DNA from: a virus
Virus record (IMG/VR): IMGVR_UViG_3300031576_000002
Span: 1 to 64,000 of that record
DNA: 64,000 nucleotides
Strand: one strand, 5' to 3'
Part shown: positions 32,808-41,117 of the stretch, piece after piece
Numbering within the stretch: position 1 is the first letter of the stretch
Layout of the letters: every line of letters starts with the position of its first letter
Made by a program: the position numbers and the translations under genes
Notes under the pieces: generated by a model
Database searches by the model: none
What the model was told of the DNA's origin: nothing
Seen by the model: only the letters and a program-made list of their open reading frames with translations

Positions 32808-33133
32808 AGGATCACCGCGTTCTTGCCGTCAAAGTTTTCCCACGCGCAACCTATCGTGCTACACGACCACTTGATCGTATACCCCTCAATCCAGACTCGG
32901 AGAGTCTTCAGACAGTTGGGACAAAGAGGCTCCGGCCACTGGCCTTTTCTGTGCAACTCGTGCTGCGTATTGATAAGGACTTCATTCAAGAGTTGTAGGA
33001 TCGTAGTCACCAGGACAATGTTACCCGGATCCTTCCGAGCAAGGTCGAACAGGTTCGATAGCAGCGCAAGCGTATGGTCAAAGTTCAGCGCTCGCGGCTG
33101 CTGAATTCTCTCTTCCACGCCTACGACATTCAT
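32804..33133 (-). CDS. Zinc-binding protein
   Basis: 109 aa, overlapping its downstream neighbour by four bases. Cysteines in C-P-N-C and C-S-T-x-x-C pattern (residues 70-95) form a zinc ribbon; the N-terminal 55 residues are helical. Upstream of the lectin-like gene. Function unknown. Confidence 0.6.
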   Translation of the reverse strand: MNVVGVEERIQQPRALNFDHTLALLSNLFDLARKDPGNIVLVTTILQLLNEVLINTQHELHRKGQWPEPLCPNCLKTLRVWIEGYTIKWSCSTIGCAWENFDGKNAVIL

Positions 33134-33354
33134 TCGAGTCCTCGTGGAATCTCGCCCATCGCAAGGTAGTAAGCCTGCTCGATCTTGCCCTGAGCCGCTG
33201 GATTGGGATTTGGGGAACGCTGAAGTTTGCGAATGAGTTCCGTGTAGCGCGCTCGAAGCTCGTCTTTCGAGGCGCCCGGAGGAAGTCCTAGCAGCTTGTG
33301 AGCATCTGCCAGCTCCATCGCTAGCAGAGCAATGATTGCTTGGAGCCTATGCAC
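33130..33354 (-). CDS. Degenerate J-domain protein
   Basis: 74 aa, start ATG 33354. Residues 18-68 follow the DnaJ J-domain plan: A-H-K-L-L-G-L-P-P-G-A-S-K-D-E-L-R-A-R-Y-T-E-L, then A-A-Q-G-K-I-E-Q-A-Y. The catalytic H-P-D loop is absent (the position reads R-S-P-N-P-N-P), so it should not stimulate DnaK in the usual manner. Perhaps it binds a host Hsp70 without activating it. Stand-alone; adjacent genes encode a zinc protein and a Tat-signal protein. Confidence 0.75.
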   Translation of the reverse strand: MHRLQAIIALLAMELADAHKLLGLPPGASKDELRARYTELIRKLQRSPNPNPAAQGKIEQAYYLAMGEIPRGLE

Positions 33355-33364
33355 AAGCGCCTCC

Positions 33365-34045
33365 TCAAACTTCTACAATCAGGCTACTAACGTGGTGAGA
33401 CGGATAGCTATCCCCGGCAGGACCGGCAAGTCTGGCCCACGCCGCCATCGTGTAGCACGCATGCACGCTGTACACGCCCTGCGCGACACCATTCGCCGTC
33501 AAATACTTCTCGCTGGCTGGCGCTGGACGGTTCCAGCTTCCAATAACCAGTCGCGCTTTTTCACAGTTCATTCCTGACTTTTTAACTCTTACTGCAAACT
33601 TCACAAAGTCATCTGCGAGCAAATTACGAAAACCTTGCCACGCTACTTCTTGGCTCGACTTGGAATAGACTACGACACCTCTAGGTAGTGGATACACATA
33701 CTTTCGCGTATCATGTGGATAACGTGGATCACGCGGTAGGTCACGATACAAGTAGAAATACTCTCCGTCTGGAATTGGAACTACTTCTACCCTATCCCGA
33801 TAGCCTAGAATCTCCCGAGGCAGGGTTCCAACCGCGAGCGTAAAATCTACACAATCGGCACAACTCGTGTATGGAGAAGGGTGTCGCATCCAGCAGGGCT
33901 CTGCCGACACACCTACATAGGCCACCCCCCCCCGAGATAGCGGCCTAGCTGTTGGAGGTGCCTCTGCGAACACTTCCACGGAGGGTAGCGCAAGAACAGT
34001 CACGCCTGCCAGAACGCTCTTCCCGAAAGTACGGCGATCTATCAT
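33365..34045 (-). CDS. Secreted protein with Tat-type signal peptide
   Basis: 226 aa. Residues 1-28 contain I-D-R-R-T-F-G-K-S followed by a hydrophobic run and A-x-A-like cleavage site, a twin-arginine signal, rare in phages. The mature part has a C-A-D-C pair (about 62) and is rich in Pro, Tyr and Arg; no enzyme motif seen. A G9 tract (plus-strand C9, about 33925-33933) lies near codon 40, where slippage would switch the protein on and off. May act at the host envelope. Confidence 0.65.
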   Translation of the reverse strand: MIDRRTFGKSVLAGVTVLALPSVEVFAEAPPTARPLSRGGVAYVGVSAEPCWMRHPSPYTSCADCVDFTLAVGTLPREILGYRDRVEVVPIPDGEYFYLYRDLPRDPRYPHDTRKYVYPLPRGVVVYSKSSQEVAWQGFRNLLADDFVKFAVRVKKSGMNCEKARLVIGSWNRPAPASEKYLTANGVAQGVYSVHACYTMAAWARLAGPAGDSYPSHHVSSLIVEV

Positions 34046-34662
34046 TCAGCCCTCCAACCCGTCGCATCTTCGACTGGCGCGAGCGAGTAGCGATTGACAC
34101 GCACGCCCTCGATCATGTGCTGAATCCCGACCAGGTCGCGGTCCACTTCAACGACCTTTCCTCGGCAGCGCAATCTCTCATTGACCACGGTCTGCCCGAT
34201 CCGAAACTCTTGCCGGGCAAGCAGACTCTTGACCTCCTGCGAGACTTCTTCCTGATACTTGGTCCCAGGCTTTGTCTTGGGCTTGCGATTCTGCTTCTCC
34301 GCCCACACTGCTAGGTGCTCCCGTACTTCAGGCTCAACGCCATCGGTCAGGATGTCAAAGGCTTCCCGATCAATCCCACCTTCTCGCTCGTCCAAGAGTT
34401 CGAGAAGCTGGCGGCGCCTCATGTAGTCGCGCAGCGCTCGCCCCTTCACGGAGCCTTCTGCCAGCAACGGTTCTGGATAGCGCACTTTAACTCCTTGGGC
34501 CGCAAGACCCAGCGCAAAAGTCTGCTTCTCTTCTTCGCCCAGCTTGGATGCGAGCACTTCGTAGAGCCCGGACTCCAACTCTTTCCGATCGTTCGTAGCC
34601 GCAAGCGCATGCTCCAGCGCTTCGTCAATAGTAAGCGAAAGAACTTTGTCGAGGGCATCCAT
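34042..34662 (-). CDS. Unknown protein following the terminase gene
   Basis: 206 aa, starting 3 bases after the terminase stop and overlapping the next gene by four bases. Helical N-terminal two-thirds with K-P-K-T-K-P (about 128) and then a beta-barrel-like end (R-G-K-V-V-E-V-D-R-D-L-V-G-I). The genomic place suggests a packaging or head-completion factor, which is only inference. Confidence 0.5.
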   Translation of the reverse strand: MDALDKVLSLTIDEALEHALAATNDRKELESGLYEVLASKLGEEEKQTFALGLAAQGVKVRYPEPLLAEGSVKGRALRDYMRRRQLLELLDEREGGIDREAFDILTDGVEPEVREHLAVWAEKQNRKPKTKPGTKYQEEVSQEVKSLLARQEFRIGQTVVNERLRCRGKVVEVDRDLVGIQHMIEGVRVNRYSLAPVEDATGWRAE

Positions 34663-34664
34663 GT

Positions 34665-36680
34665 CTACAGACTCCTTCGGAATCGAATGACGCCGCCAAA
34701 CTTCTCCCTGGCTGGAAGTTGAGCGTACCGGGAAATGTGGACGCCTGCGTTAGCGACGATTTCGTTCCTACGGCGCCGCATGTCCTTGGCGTCCTCGAAA
34801 ATGTCTTGCGTCGCTAAACGGTGGACGCCGACAAAGCAGATTGCAAGGTCGCTGCTCCCGCCCCGGGGATGGTCCACCCGCTTCTCATTGGCACGCTCTA
34901 GCTGCCTCAGCTCGTAGTACGCCTTCGTCGCCGGTGCGTCTCGAAGCGCGGGGTCGTACTGAGGGCGTTCAGGCGCGGGCAGCTCGATCCGTCTTCCAAT
35001 TGCGTCGGCCGCAAAACGGTCGTAGTCATCTACATTGATGTTGTGCTCGTCTACTTTCAAGCCCGCTGCACGTAGCTGCTGGATCAAATAGACCGAGTTC
35101 CAGTGGTCGTAAGTTATTTGCGCAATGTTAATGTGCTTGCGCAGGTCCTGGAGAAACTTGAGCGTAGACGGAAAATGAACTTCCCTTACAGGCGCTACTA
35201 CACCGCGCGGTGGACGCAACGGGCGAAACTCAATGCACGCATCGTAGACCACGTGGTAGTGGGGAAGTTTCCCTTCTAGGTGCCCAATCACGATTCCGAA
35301 ACTGTCCGACCTATAACCAGGGTCGCAGTGGATCCAGCGCGGAATCACGCGATCCGTCCTGCACTTGTCAAGTACCATCCGAACATACGGATGATCGGCC
35401 TCCTCAAAAAATTCTTCCCTGCAAGTCAGCAGCGGTTTCCGCATTGTCGTGATTGCTTCCACAGCCCCTTCTGGAAGAAGGCGGGGACGAATCCCAAGTG
35501 GCTTCGCCATGAAGTCCCGCTCGGCACCTACAGGATCCGCTTCAAGAGCGGCGGCAAAGTCCTCCTGCGTAAACTCCGGATTCATCTCTGGCGTCGTGTA
35601 GTGACGGAAGAAAATTTTGAGACCTGGAAATTGACGGGCGTTACGCCCCAGGCGCATGATCTTATCTTCGTCGTGAATCGGCGAGGAGATCGAAAACATC
35701 ATCGGCTTACAGGGGGGAAGGACTCCGCGGCGCAGTAAGAACTTGTAACGCCCTTGCAACGTCTTGAGAGAGTGCGAAAGCACTCGGTAAACTTCGTCCG
35801 CACTGATCTTGGAGTCGCCCAGGCCGAAGCGGGCTAGCTCGTCAAGGTAGCAAGCAAGTCGGGTACTTCCCGCTAGCCCAGAAGAGTTGCTATTCCGGCT
35901 CACGCAGACAAATCCTTTTTCTATAAAGTCGATACGACTCTCGGCTTCATCGTCGAACAGGGCCTTACCTGTCTCCATTTCCCTTCGACGCAAGTCTGAA
36001 AGGTAGATTTGAAACCATGGACTACCGTAAAGAAATTGCTTGAAGTTGGCCCAAATCGTGTCTTTCGTCTGTAGTGCGGTACTCGCTACAAATGCAATCT
36101 CGATTGGAGGCCCTGACATCAAACCAAAGGCTTTTCGTACTGTAGAAGGAAGCCCTAGTAGACGGTGGACAAGATAAGATCCATCCCTGCCTGCGTAAAA
36201 GCTCTTACCCGCACGCATACCCGAGATAAGTACAAACTCCTCGTAGTCCGTTAAACGCTCCGCTCGTAGACAGTCCAAGCGGGTAATCCCGCACTCTAGG
36301 CATACGTCATTCTTGAAAATGATCTGCTTTGAAAAATCCTGCTGGTCTAACGGAATACGACGAATAGCTTCTACATCCTGGCAGTAGGGACACAGTAATT
36401 CGTAAAAATCGCGGAAAATTTCGTGGCTTCTCGGGTAGAGCGCTGGACCCGCGCTCAACTCTTCTCCCGTGTACAAAAACCCGGGAGTCTCGATCCAGTC
36501 GATGACGTTGGTAGCCTGCCTGGCAGCAGGCGACGCCGTGGGCGCGGTATTGGCATTGCTCGGATCGAGCCGAGCAATCTCGTCTAGGATCGGACTTGTC
36601 CGCCGCTCTAGCGAGTCAGACTTGCCCGTCTGCTGGCTTTTCGTCCTGCGGCGCGATTTTGACGGGCCACCGAGGCTCAA
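34665..36680 (-). CDS. terL: Terminase large subunit
   Basis: 671 aa. Start TTG 36680 has GGAAGGA seven bases upstream and overlaps the WYL gene by 65 bases. Disordered basic N-terminus, a zinc-ribbon-like C-P-Y-C...C-L-E-C insertion (about 95-130), then Walker A S-G-M-R-A-G-K-S (about 153-160), Walker B C-Y-L-D-E (about 275), and a RNase H-like nuclease with D in H-C-D-P-G-Y (about 448), D in T-Y-D-H-W (about 525) and D in G-S-S-D-L-A (about 608). It pumps and cuts DNA during capsid filling. Confidence 0.93.
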   Translation of the reverse strand: MSLGGPSKSRRRTKSQQTGKSDSLERRTSPILDEIARLDPSNANTAPTASPAARQATNVIDWIETPGFLYTGEELSAGPALYPRSHEIFRDFYELLCPYCQDVEAIRRIPLDQQDFSKQIIFKNDVCLECGITRLDCLRAERLTDYEEFVLISGMRAGKSFYAGRDGSYLVHRLLGLPSTVRKAFGLMSGPPIEIAFVASTALQTKDTIWANFKQFLYGSPWFQIYLSDLRRREMETGKALFDDEAESRIDFIEKGFVCVSRNSNSSGLAGSTRLACYLDELARFGLGDSKISADEVYRVLSHSLKTLQGRYKFLLRRGVLPPCKPMMFSISSPIHDEDKIMRLGRNARQFPGLKIFFRHYTTPEMNPEFTQEDFAAALEADPVGAERDFMAKPLGIRPRLLPEGAVEAITTMRKPLLTCREEFFEEADHPYVRMVLDKCRTDRVIPRWIHCDPGYRSDSFGIVIGHLEGKLPHYHVVYDACIEFRPLRPPRGVVAPVREVHFPSTLKFLQDLRKHINIAQITYDHWNSVYLIQQLRAAGLKVDEHNINVDDYDRFAADAIGRRIELPAPERPQYDPALRDAPATKAYYELRQLERANEKRVDHPRGGSSDLAICFVGVHRLATQDIFEDAKDMRRRRNEIVANAGVHISRYAQLPAREKFGGVIRFRRSL

Positions 36681-37068
36681 AGGAATTTCCTTCCTGAAGG
36701 GTCGTCAGTCGGTCCAGCTCGAACATCCGCGTCGCCTGCTTGTTCCGGCAGAAGGCATACAGGACGAGCTTACCACCCATCTCGCGCAATTCGTAGGGCT
36801 CGATCATGCGCGTGGACTCGTTCCCGCCTCGGTCCCGGTACTTGACTCGCAACGTCTTGCGGTTGACCGCTGCCGCCCGGATTGCGTCCAGGGTGACTTC
36901 CATCGAAGAAAGGCCCATCTCAGGACTGTCTCCTTCCAAGGGCTGATTGATGAAGAGTTGGGGGCGGAAAGGACTTACCGCCTTGGGCTTTGGAGCACGC
37001 TTCCCTTTGGGAGGGGACGGCTTAAACCCGGCTGGAACTGATCCTTGTGGAAGCCGATGGTACGCCAC
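36616..37068 (-). CDS. WYL-domain protein
   Basis: 150 aa, GTG start. The C-terminal 90 residues match the WYL domain: I-R-A-A-A-V-N-R-K-T-L-R-V-K-Y, I-E-P-Y-E-L, L-V-L-Y-A-F-C-R, R-x-F-x-L-D-R, a small SH3-like fold that binds nucleotides or ssDNA ends in regulators. There is no helix-turn-helix; the N-terminus is a basic, proline-rich tail. It sits directly upstream of the terminase and overlaps it. Confidence 0.85.
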   Translation of the reverse strand: MAYHRLPQGSVPAGFKPSPPKGKRAPKPKAVSPFRPQLFINQPLEGDSPEMGLSSMEVTLDAIRAAAVNRKTLRVKYRDRGGNESTRMIEPYELREMGGKLVLYAFCRNKQATRMFELDRLTTLQEGNSFEPRWPVKIAPQDEKPADGQV

Positions 37069-37070
37069 AC

Positions 37071-37847
37071 CTATGCGGCCTTCATTTTCGAGCCGAGGAT
37101 GCGATCGACCTCGATGTTGAGCGCGGTCAGATCGTCCGTATCCAGCCCGCTTGCAAGCGCGGCCAGGAACTTCACCTTGATCTTCGTCCGCAGGTTGGGC
37201 ATCCGTACCAGCACTTTGACGAGCGCCAGCATCTCTTCCTCGTCAAAGCCTTCGATCACATGTGAGACGAAGTCAACGCCCAGAATGCCTTGGCCTAGGC
37301 GAGAGGCCAGTAGATCAAGGAAACGGGCTATCTCTTCATTGCTGCGCGCTACCAGCGCCTCCACCATCTCGACTGCGACATCTCTGCCTGACGCCTTGCC
37401 CTCCCCGAAAGTGGGCTTCTCTTCCTCTTCAGGAGAGGCGCTGGACTCTTTCTTCGTGCCGTACTTCTCCAAGAACTGTGGCTTGGACAGCTTCTTCGCG
37501 TCGCTGAGGATGCGATCTTTGTTCTTGGGGTTGATGACCTTCCTGGCCTGATAGATCAACTCAGGGTTGACACCGTCGAGTTCTTCCTGGATCGCGCCGG
37601 ACTTAGTGACTGCGTGCCGCCACGCCTGCATCAGCTTCGTACAACGCGCGGGATCCATCCCCTCCCGCAACAGCCACTCTTTCAGGGTAGCGGCCCCCTC
37701 GATACAAAAGAGTTGCTCCTCTGCCGCCTTCCAGAGCCACTTGCCCAGCTTGAAGCCGTTCATGCCGATCTCGGCGTGAATAGCTCGGATCTCGTTCAGT
37801 ATCTTTTCAGCGTAGTCCTTCTTGACCGGCTTGTCGCTTGCGCTCAT
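37071..37847 (-). CDS. Helical protein, unknown
   Basis: 258 aa with GGGGAG eight bases upstream. Almost entirely helical: an N-terminal bundle (W-L-W-K-A-A-E-E-Q), a linker of Ser and Glu (about 135-150) and a C-terminal helical domain. TAG stop, then the WYL gene. It follows the TnpB element, whose insertion separates it from its original upstream neighbour. May bind nucleic acid or be a small-terminase analogue; not established. Confidence 0.55.
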   Translation of the reverse strand: MSASDKPVKKDYAEKILNEIRAIHAEIGMNGFKLGKWLWKAAEEQLFCIEGAATLKEWLLREGMDPARCTKLMQAWRHAVTKSGAIQEELDGVNPELIYQARKVINPKNKDRILSDAKKLSKPQFLEKYGTKKESSASPEEEEKPTFGEGKASGRDVAVEMVEALVARSNEEIARFLDLLASRLGQGILGVDFVSHVIEGFDEEEMLALVKVLVRMPNLRTKIKVKFLAALASGLDTDDLTALNIEVDRILGSKMKAA

Positions 37848-37908
37848 GTCGCTCCCCGTCCTCGTTGTTAAACCCGTCCCTGCCCATACTACTGGCTTTG
37901 CCTCAGAG

Positions 37909-39097
37909 TTCAGTAGGAGTTTAGCCGTGCTAAACCGCTACCCTTTCCTGAGTTGCAGCTTCCTCTCTACAAGCAAGATCCGCGTATGGTTGAAAGCCAG
38001 CAACCCTACCAAGATCACGAATGTTCTTGGCAGCGATGGTATCCGCAGGACCAGCATATCCGCAGCGGATACACTTGAACCAACCCCTTTCAGGACGGTT
38101 CTTCTTGTCAATACAGCCGCATTCAGTACAAGTTCTGGAAGTGTTCCTGGGATCGACCAAGACCACAGGAACTCCACATCTTCTTCCCTTGTACTGAATG
38201 AAGCTCCTCAACTGGTAGAAGCTCCAAGAGTGATGTTGACGCCGCTGAGCCTTTCTCACAGTTACTCTCTCCGTGATTCCAGTAAGGTCTTCCAAAGCAA
38301 CGGCACGGAGAGTGTCCTTGGCTTTCGTCACCACCTTCTTAGAGGTGCAGTGATTCACGTCTCTACCAAATCTGGACTCTTTACTTCTCCTCTTTCTGAG
38401 GAGCCTTTTTGCTGACTTGGTCCCTTTGGCTTGCAATTTTGCTCTTAGCTTGGAATGCCGATGTCTAAGCCCATTCACACGATCACCGGAGTAGGTGTCT
38501 CCGTCGGAATCGGCAAGGATATTCTTGACACCAAGATCGCAACCAAGAACATCTTGAGTCTGGATGAGAGGGGCCTCTGGAATGTCAAGAACTTGGTGGA
38601 TGTAGAAACGACCATCTCTGAATACCAAAGTTCCGTCTAGCTTACTGGAAAGATCGACTTGGAAAGGATTATGGAATCGGTAACGGCTTCCGTAGATGAG
38701 AATGGTTCCATCCCTCTTGCAGCTATGCCTGTGAACTGGAATCGCAGAATGTGGGCGGAACTTGACCTGTTTAAGGGCTCTCGGTCTGAAACTCTTGCCG
38801 TGCTTTTTCTTGAGCCTTTGGTTGGTAGACCTGAGCTTGGTTCTGGCTGTCTTGTAAGCAAAGGCAACTCTACGAGCTACTCTTTGTGCCTGGACTCCGG
38901 TAAGGTCGAAAAGTTCCTTGATCTCTCTATAGACCAAGTTGTTGAGAACAACCCACTGAAAAGTCTTTTCTTGGAGCGCAACCGCAGAGACATAGTTACA
39001 GGCTTGGTTGAAGACTTCCACCCTGGAGAGGAGTCCAGAAGTATCTGAAAGCGGGATCTGGAAGGTCAGGTGCATGGCACTAGATTAAACTACCTCA
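37909..39097 (-). mobile_element. TnpB-only element inserted into an imperfect hairpin
   Basis: The two halves of a hairpin surround this element: 18 identical bases at 37891-37908 and 17 at 39098-39114, also found together without interruption at 61537-61578 (7 bases between). The right end carries a 7-bp stem with a 3-base loop (GTTTAGC/GCTAAAC, 37919-37935), which overlaps the stop codon, as expected of IS200/IS605-type ends. No transposase gene is present. Confidence 0.75.
37930..39075 (-). CDS. tnpB: TnpB RNA-guided nuclease, second copy
   Basis: 381 aa. RuvC acids: D in G-C-D-L-G-V (about 178), E in A-L-E-D-L-T (about 262), D in P-A-D-T-I-A-A-K-N (about 346). Four-cysteine zinc ribbon C-T-E-C...C-I-R-C (about 314-337). 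Basic middle segment rich in R and K. Sequence is clearly distinct from the 2747-3919 TnpB. Complete by all markers. Confidence 0.92.
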   Translation of the reverse strand: MHLTFQIPLSDTSGLLSRVEVFNQACNYVSAVALQEKTFQWVVLNNLVYREIKELFDLTGVQAQRVARRVAFAYKTARTKLRSTNQRLKKKHGKSFRPRALKQVKFRPHSAIPVHRHSCKRDGTILIYGSRYRFHNPFQVDLSSKLDGTLVFRDGRFYIHQVLDIPEAPLIQTQDVLGCDLGVKNILADSDGDTYSGDRVNGLRHRHSKLRAKLQAKGTKSAKRLLRKRRSKESRFGRDVNHCTSKKVVTKAKDTLRAVALEDLTGITERVTVRKAQRRQHHSWSFYQLRSFIQYKGRRCGVPVVLVDPRNTSRTCTECGCIDKKNRPERGWFKCIRCGYAGPADTIAAKNIRDLGRVAGFQPYADLACREEAATQERVAV

Positions 39098-39137
39098 AAT
39101 TTTGAGGCAAGCCCTCATGTACTATACAACAGCAAAA

Positions 39138-39509
39138 TCAGGTTGCCGCGCCCTGGTTCAAGTGGAAGACGGCAGCACAGCGGAAAACGCTAGTAGAGCC
39201 ACTATCATTGGTGATCCGCGCGGCTACCCGGAACCCATTGGGGTGCAGCTTCGGCACGTTGGTATTCGCGGGAAAGACCCCCGGCACCTCGAACACTTTG
39301 ACATTCGGCGGGGGCGTCACCACTGTCGTCGAGATCACTTGATCGGCGTACAGGATCTCCACGGTAAAAGCAAGTCCTCCCATGGAGTGAATCGTGAAGG
39401 TAACGCCGTAGAACTCGGTGTCGCAAAGGACGGGTACTACATCGCTCTCAGCGGGTCCAAGCGTCAGCGTCTTGGGAATCGTGTTGGTCGTGGCACCGGC
39501 AAATGGCAT
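39138..39509 (-). CDS. Small beta-sandwich structural protein
   Basis: 123 aa, beta-rich throughout (V-T-F-T-I-H-S-M-G-G, V-E-I-L-Y, F-R-V-A-A-R-I-T-N-D-S-G-S-T), lacking catalytic motifs. Typical of phage head-decoration or tail proteins. It is followed in transcription by the TnpB element. No family assigned. Confidence 0.6.
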   Translation of the reverse strand: MPFAGATTNTIPKTLTLGPAESDVVPVLCDTEFYGVTFTIHSMGGLAFTVEILYADQVISTTVVTPPPNVKVFEVPGVFPANTNVPKLHPNGFRVAARITNDSGSTSVFRCAAVFHLNQGAAT

Positions 39510-39519
39510 AGCAACCTCC

Positions 39520-40338
39520 TCAACGGAAAAATTGCGAGTACACCGCGGCCAAGTGCTTGCAAAGCACTGAGCGGCCCTTCAGTTTGTAGCGAGTCCGTCT
39601 CCGCCTGCTGGGGTCCATAGGAGCATAGGTTCGCTGCGGCGCTGGTACTTGCTCCTTGTCGGCGGGCATGACCTTCATCTGCTGCGCTTTCCACCAAGCG
39701 CCCGAATACAAGAAATCAGGGCACCCGCAAAAAATTCTTACATCTGCCTGATGCAACTCCGGCGACGCCTTGGCGCGCACCTCGTCAAAGTCAATCGGAC
39801 GGGGGGTAGGCTTGGGTCTGCGCGGAGGTTTCGGTGGAGCCTTCTTGGGCGCAGGCTTGGGCGCTGTAGGCGCAGGAGCAGGCTTCGCAGGCGTCGGCTT
39901 GGACGGCGCTGGTTTTGGAGTCGGTGTCTTAGGCTTGAGCACTGGAGTAACAGGCTTGGACACACTCGGAACATCTGGAATCTTAGGAATCGTCTGCGAC
40001 ATCTTGAAGCGCTTGAGAAGATCTTCTTTCCGCTTAAGCTCATCGGGAGTCGTAGGCGCTGTAGGCTGCGCCTCTTCCATCTCAGACGGCTCCGGTCGCG
40101 GCCCTTGCAAGACAATCTTCTTCAGCGCGGGCCAGCTCACAATCTCGACAACTTGCTGCCAGGCGCCATGCTGGGAACCTGGACAAGTCGTATTCAGAAC
40201 TAGAACACCATCCTTGTCGTCAAAATCAATTAGATTGGCAAAGCACCCGCTCGATCTTCTTCGACGGCCTTCCGCTTGATCGTAGAGGCGGCGAAACGTC
40301 GCCGCTTCAATATGAAATTCAGAAGCTGTCAGTTCCAC
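39520..40338 (-). CDS. SWIM zinc-finger protein with Pro/Lys linker
   Basis: 272 aa. N-terminal 85 residues and C-terminal 80 residues form a split SWIM-type finger: I-F-C-G-C-P-D-F (about 203-210) and S-V-L-C-K-H-L-A-A-V (about 256-265), giving C-x-C...C-x-H. In between is a 100-residue linker of Pro, Lys, Ala and Thr repeats. SWIM fingers bind DNA or proteins. Reads like a head-associated protein; role unproven. Confidence 0.7.
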   Translation of the reverse strand: MELTASEFHIEAATFRRLYDQAEGRRRRSSGCFANLIDFDDKDGVLVLNTTCPGSQHGAWQQVVEIVSWPALKKIVLQGPRPEPSEMEEAQPTAPTTPDELKRKEDLLKRFKMSQTIPKIPDVPSVSKPVTPVLKPKTPTPKPAPSKPTPAKPAPAPTAPKPAPKKAPPKPPRRPKPTPRPIDFDEVRAKASPELHQADVRIFCGCPDFLYSGAWWKAQQMKVMPADKEQVPAPQRTYAPMDPSRRRRTRYKLKGRSVLCKHLAAVYSQFFR

Positions 40339-40341
40339 GGA

Positions 40342-41097
40342 TCACCAATTCGAAAGGAGAATCTGAATGCGTTCCTGAAACTGCTTGGCGCAAGCGTCAA
40401 ACCGCTGGTGGAAGTCCTTGCCGTGCTCTCTTACGAGTTCCACTGCGGCACTGCGTTCCTTCTCACCTGGAAGTTCCTGCTTGAGCGCCATGACCAGTTC
40501 TCGGATCGTCGTCGTGTAGAGCGCTGCCACCTCGCCCGTGTACGACTGAAAGATACCGTCAAGAAAAAGGTCCACCATCACCTTCGGATTCGCAATCTTG
40601 TGGATCGACTGCGCAAGATGATCGAGACGATCTACGGCAAGTAGGAAGGGCTCGACCTCGCCCTTCCGAAAGGGGGCGGGTTGCTTCTGCCGCTCGGCAA
40701 GATCTCGCGCGAGCCGCTCAAGGAGAGACCGAACCCCCTGCAAGCCTACATCCAGCTCTTGCGTCAATCCTGCGATCTTAGAATGGGTAAAGTAGCGTTC
40801 CGCGTTCTCGAACACTTCCTCGCTCGCGCTCGGCGTATGGTTGCGCTGAACACTCTGGAGCGCGTAGGCAACCCGTTGCTCTTCCGGTGCGTGACGGGAA
40901 AAGTGAATCGAAAAGTTACGGGGCGAGAATGGGCGAATGTCCAGGCCGCGAGTAGCGATAATTTCGTTGAGTGCGTTGCAGATGTCAAAGAGACTCGCTT
41001 CATCCTCAAAGCGCATACGTCCGGCAAGAGCTTTCAGCTCTTCCGGTAGATTACAGATTTTGCAGCGAGGCTCGTGCCGCAGACTTTGGTCAGACAC
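40342..41097 (-). CDS. Helical protein with CxxC N-terminus
   Basis: 251 aa. C-K-I-C (residues 12-15) with H in S-R-H (about 68) may bind zinc; the remainder is a helical bundle and coiled coil. The position several kilobases before the terminase gene and the N-terminal DNA-binding-like segment leave open a small-terminase role, but I see no direct motif. Confidence 0.55.
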   Translation of the reverse strand: MSDQSLRHEPRCKICNLPEELKALAGRMRFEDEASLFDICNALNEIIATRGLDIRPFSPRNFSIHFSRHAPEEQRVAYALQSVQRNHTPSASEEVFENAERYFTHSKIAGLTQELDVGLQGVRSLLERLARDLAERQKQPAPFRKGEVEPFLLAVDRLDHLAQSIHKIANPKVMVDLFLDGIFQSYTGEVAALYTTTIRELVMALKQELPGEKERSAAVELVREHGKDFHQRFDACAKQFQERIQILLSNW

Positions 41098-41117
41098 GGG
41101 GCGCTCCCCCGGCGCCC

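Noticed and set aside
40342-41097. Terminase small subunit
   Set aside because: Suggested only by position; no recognisable small-terminase motif and 3.6 kb from terL.
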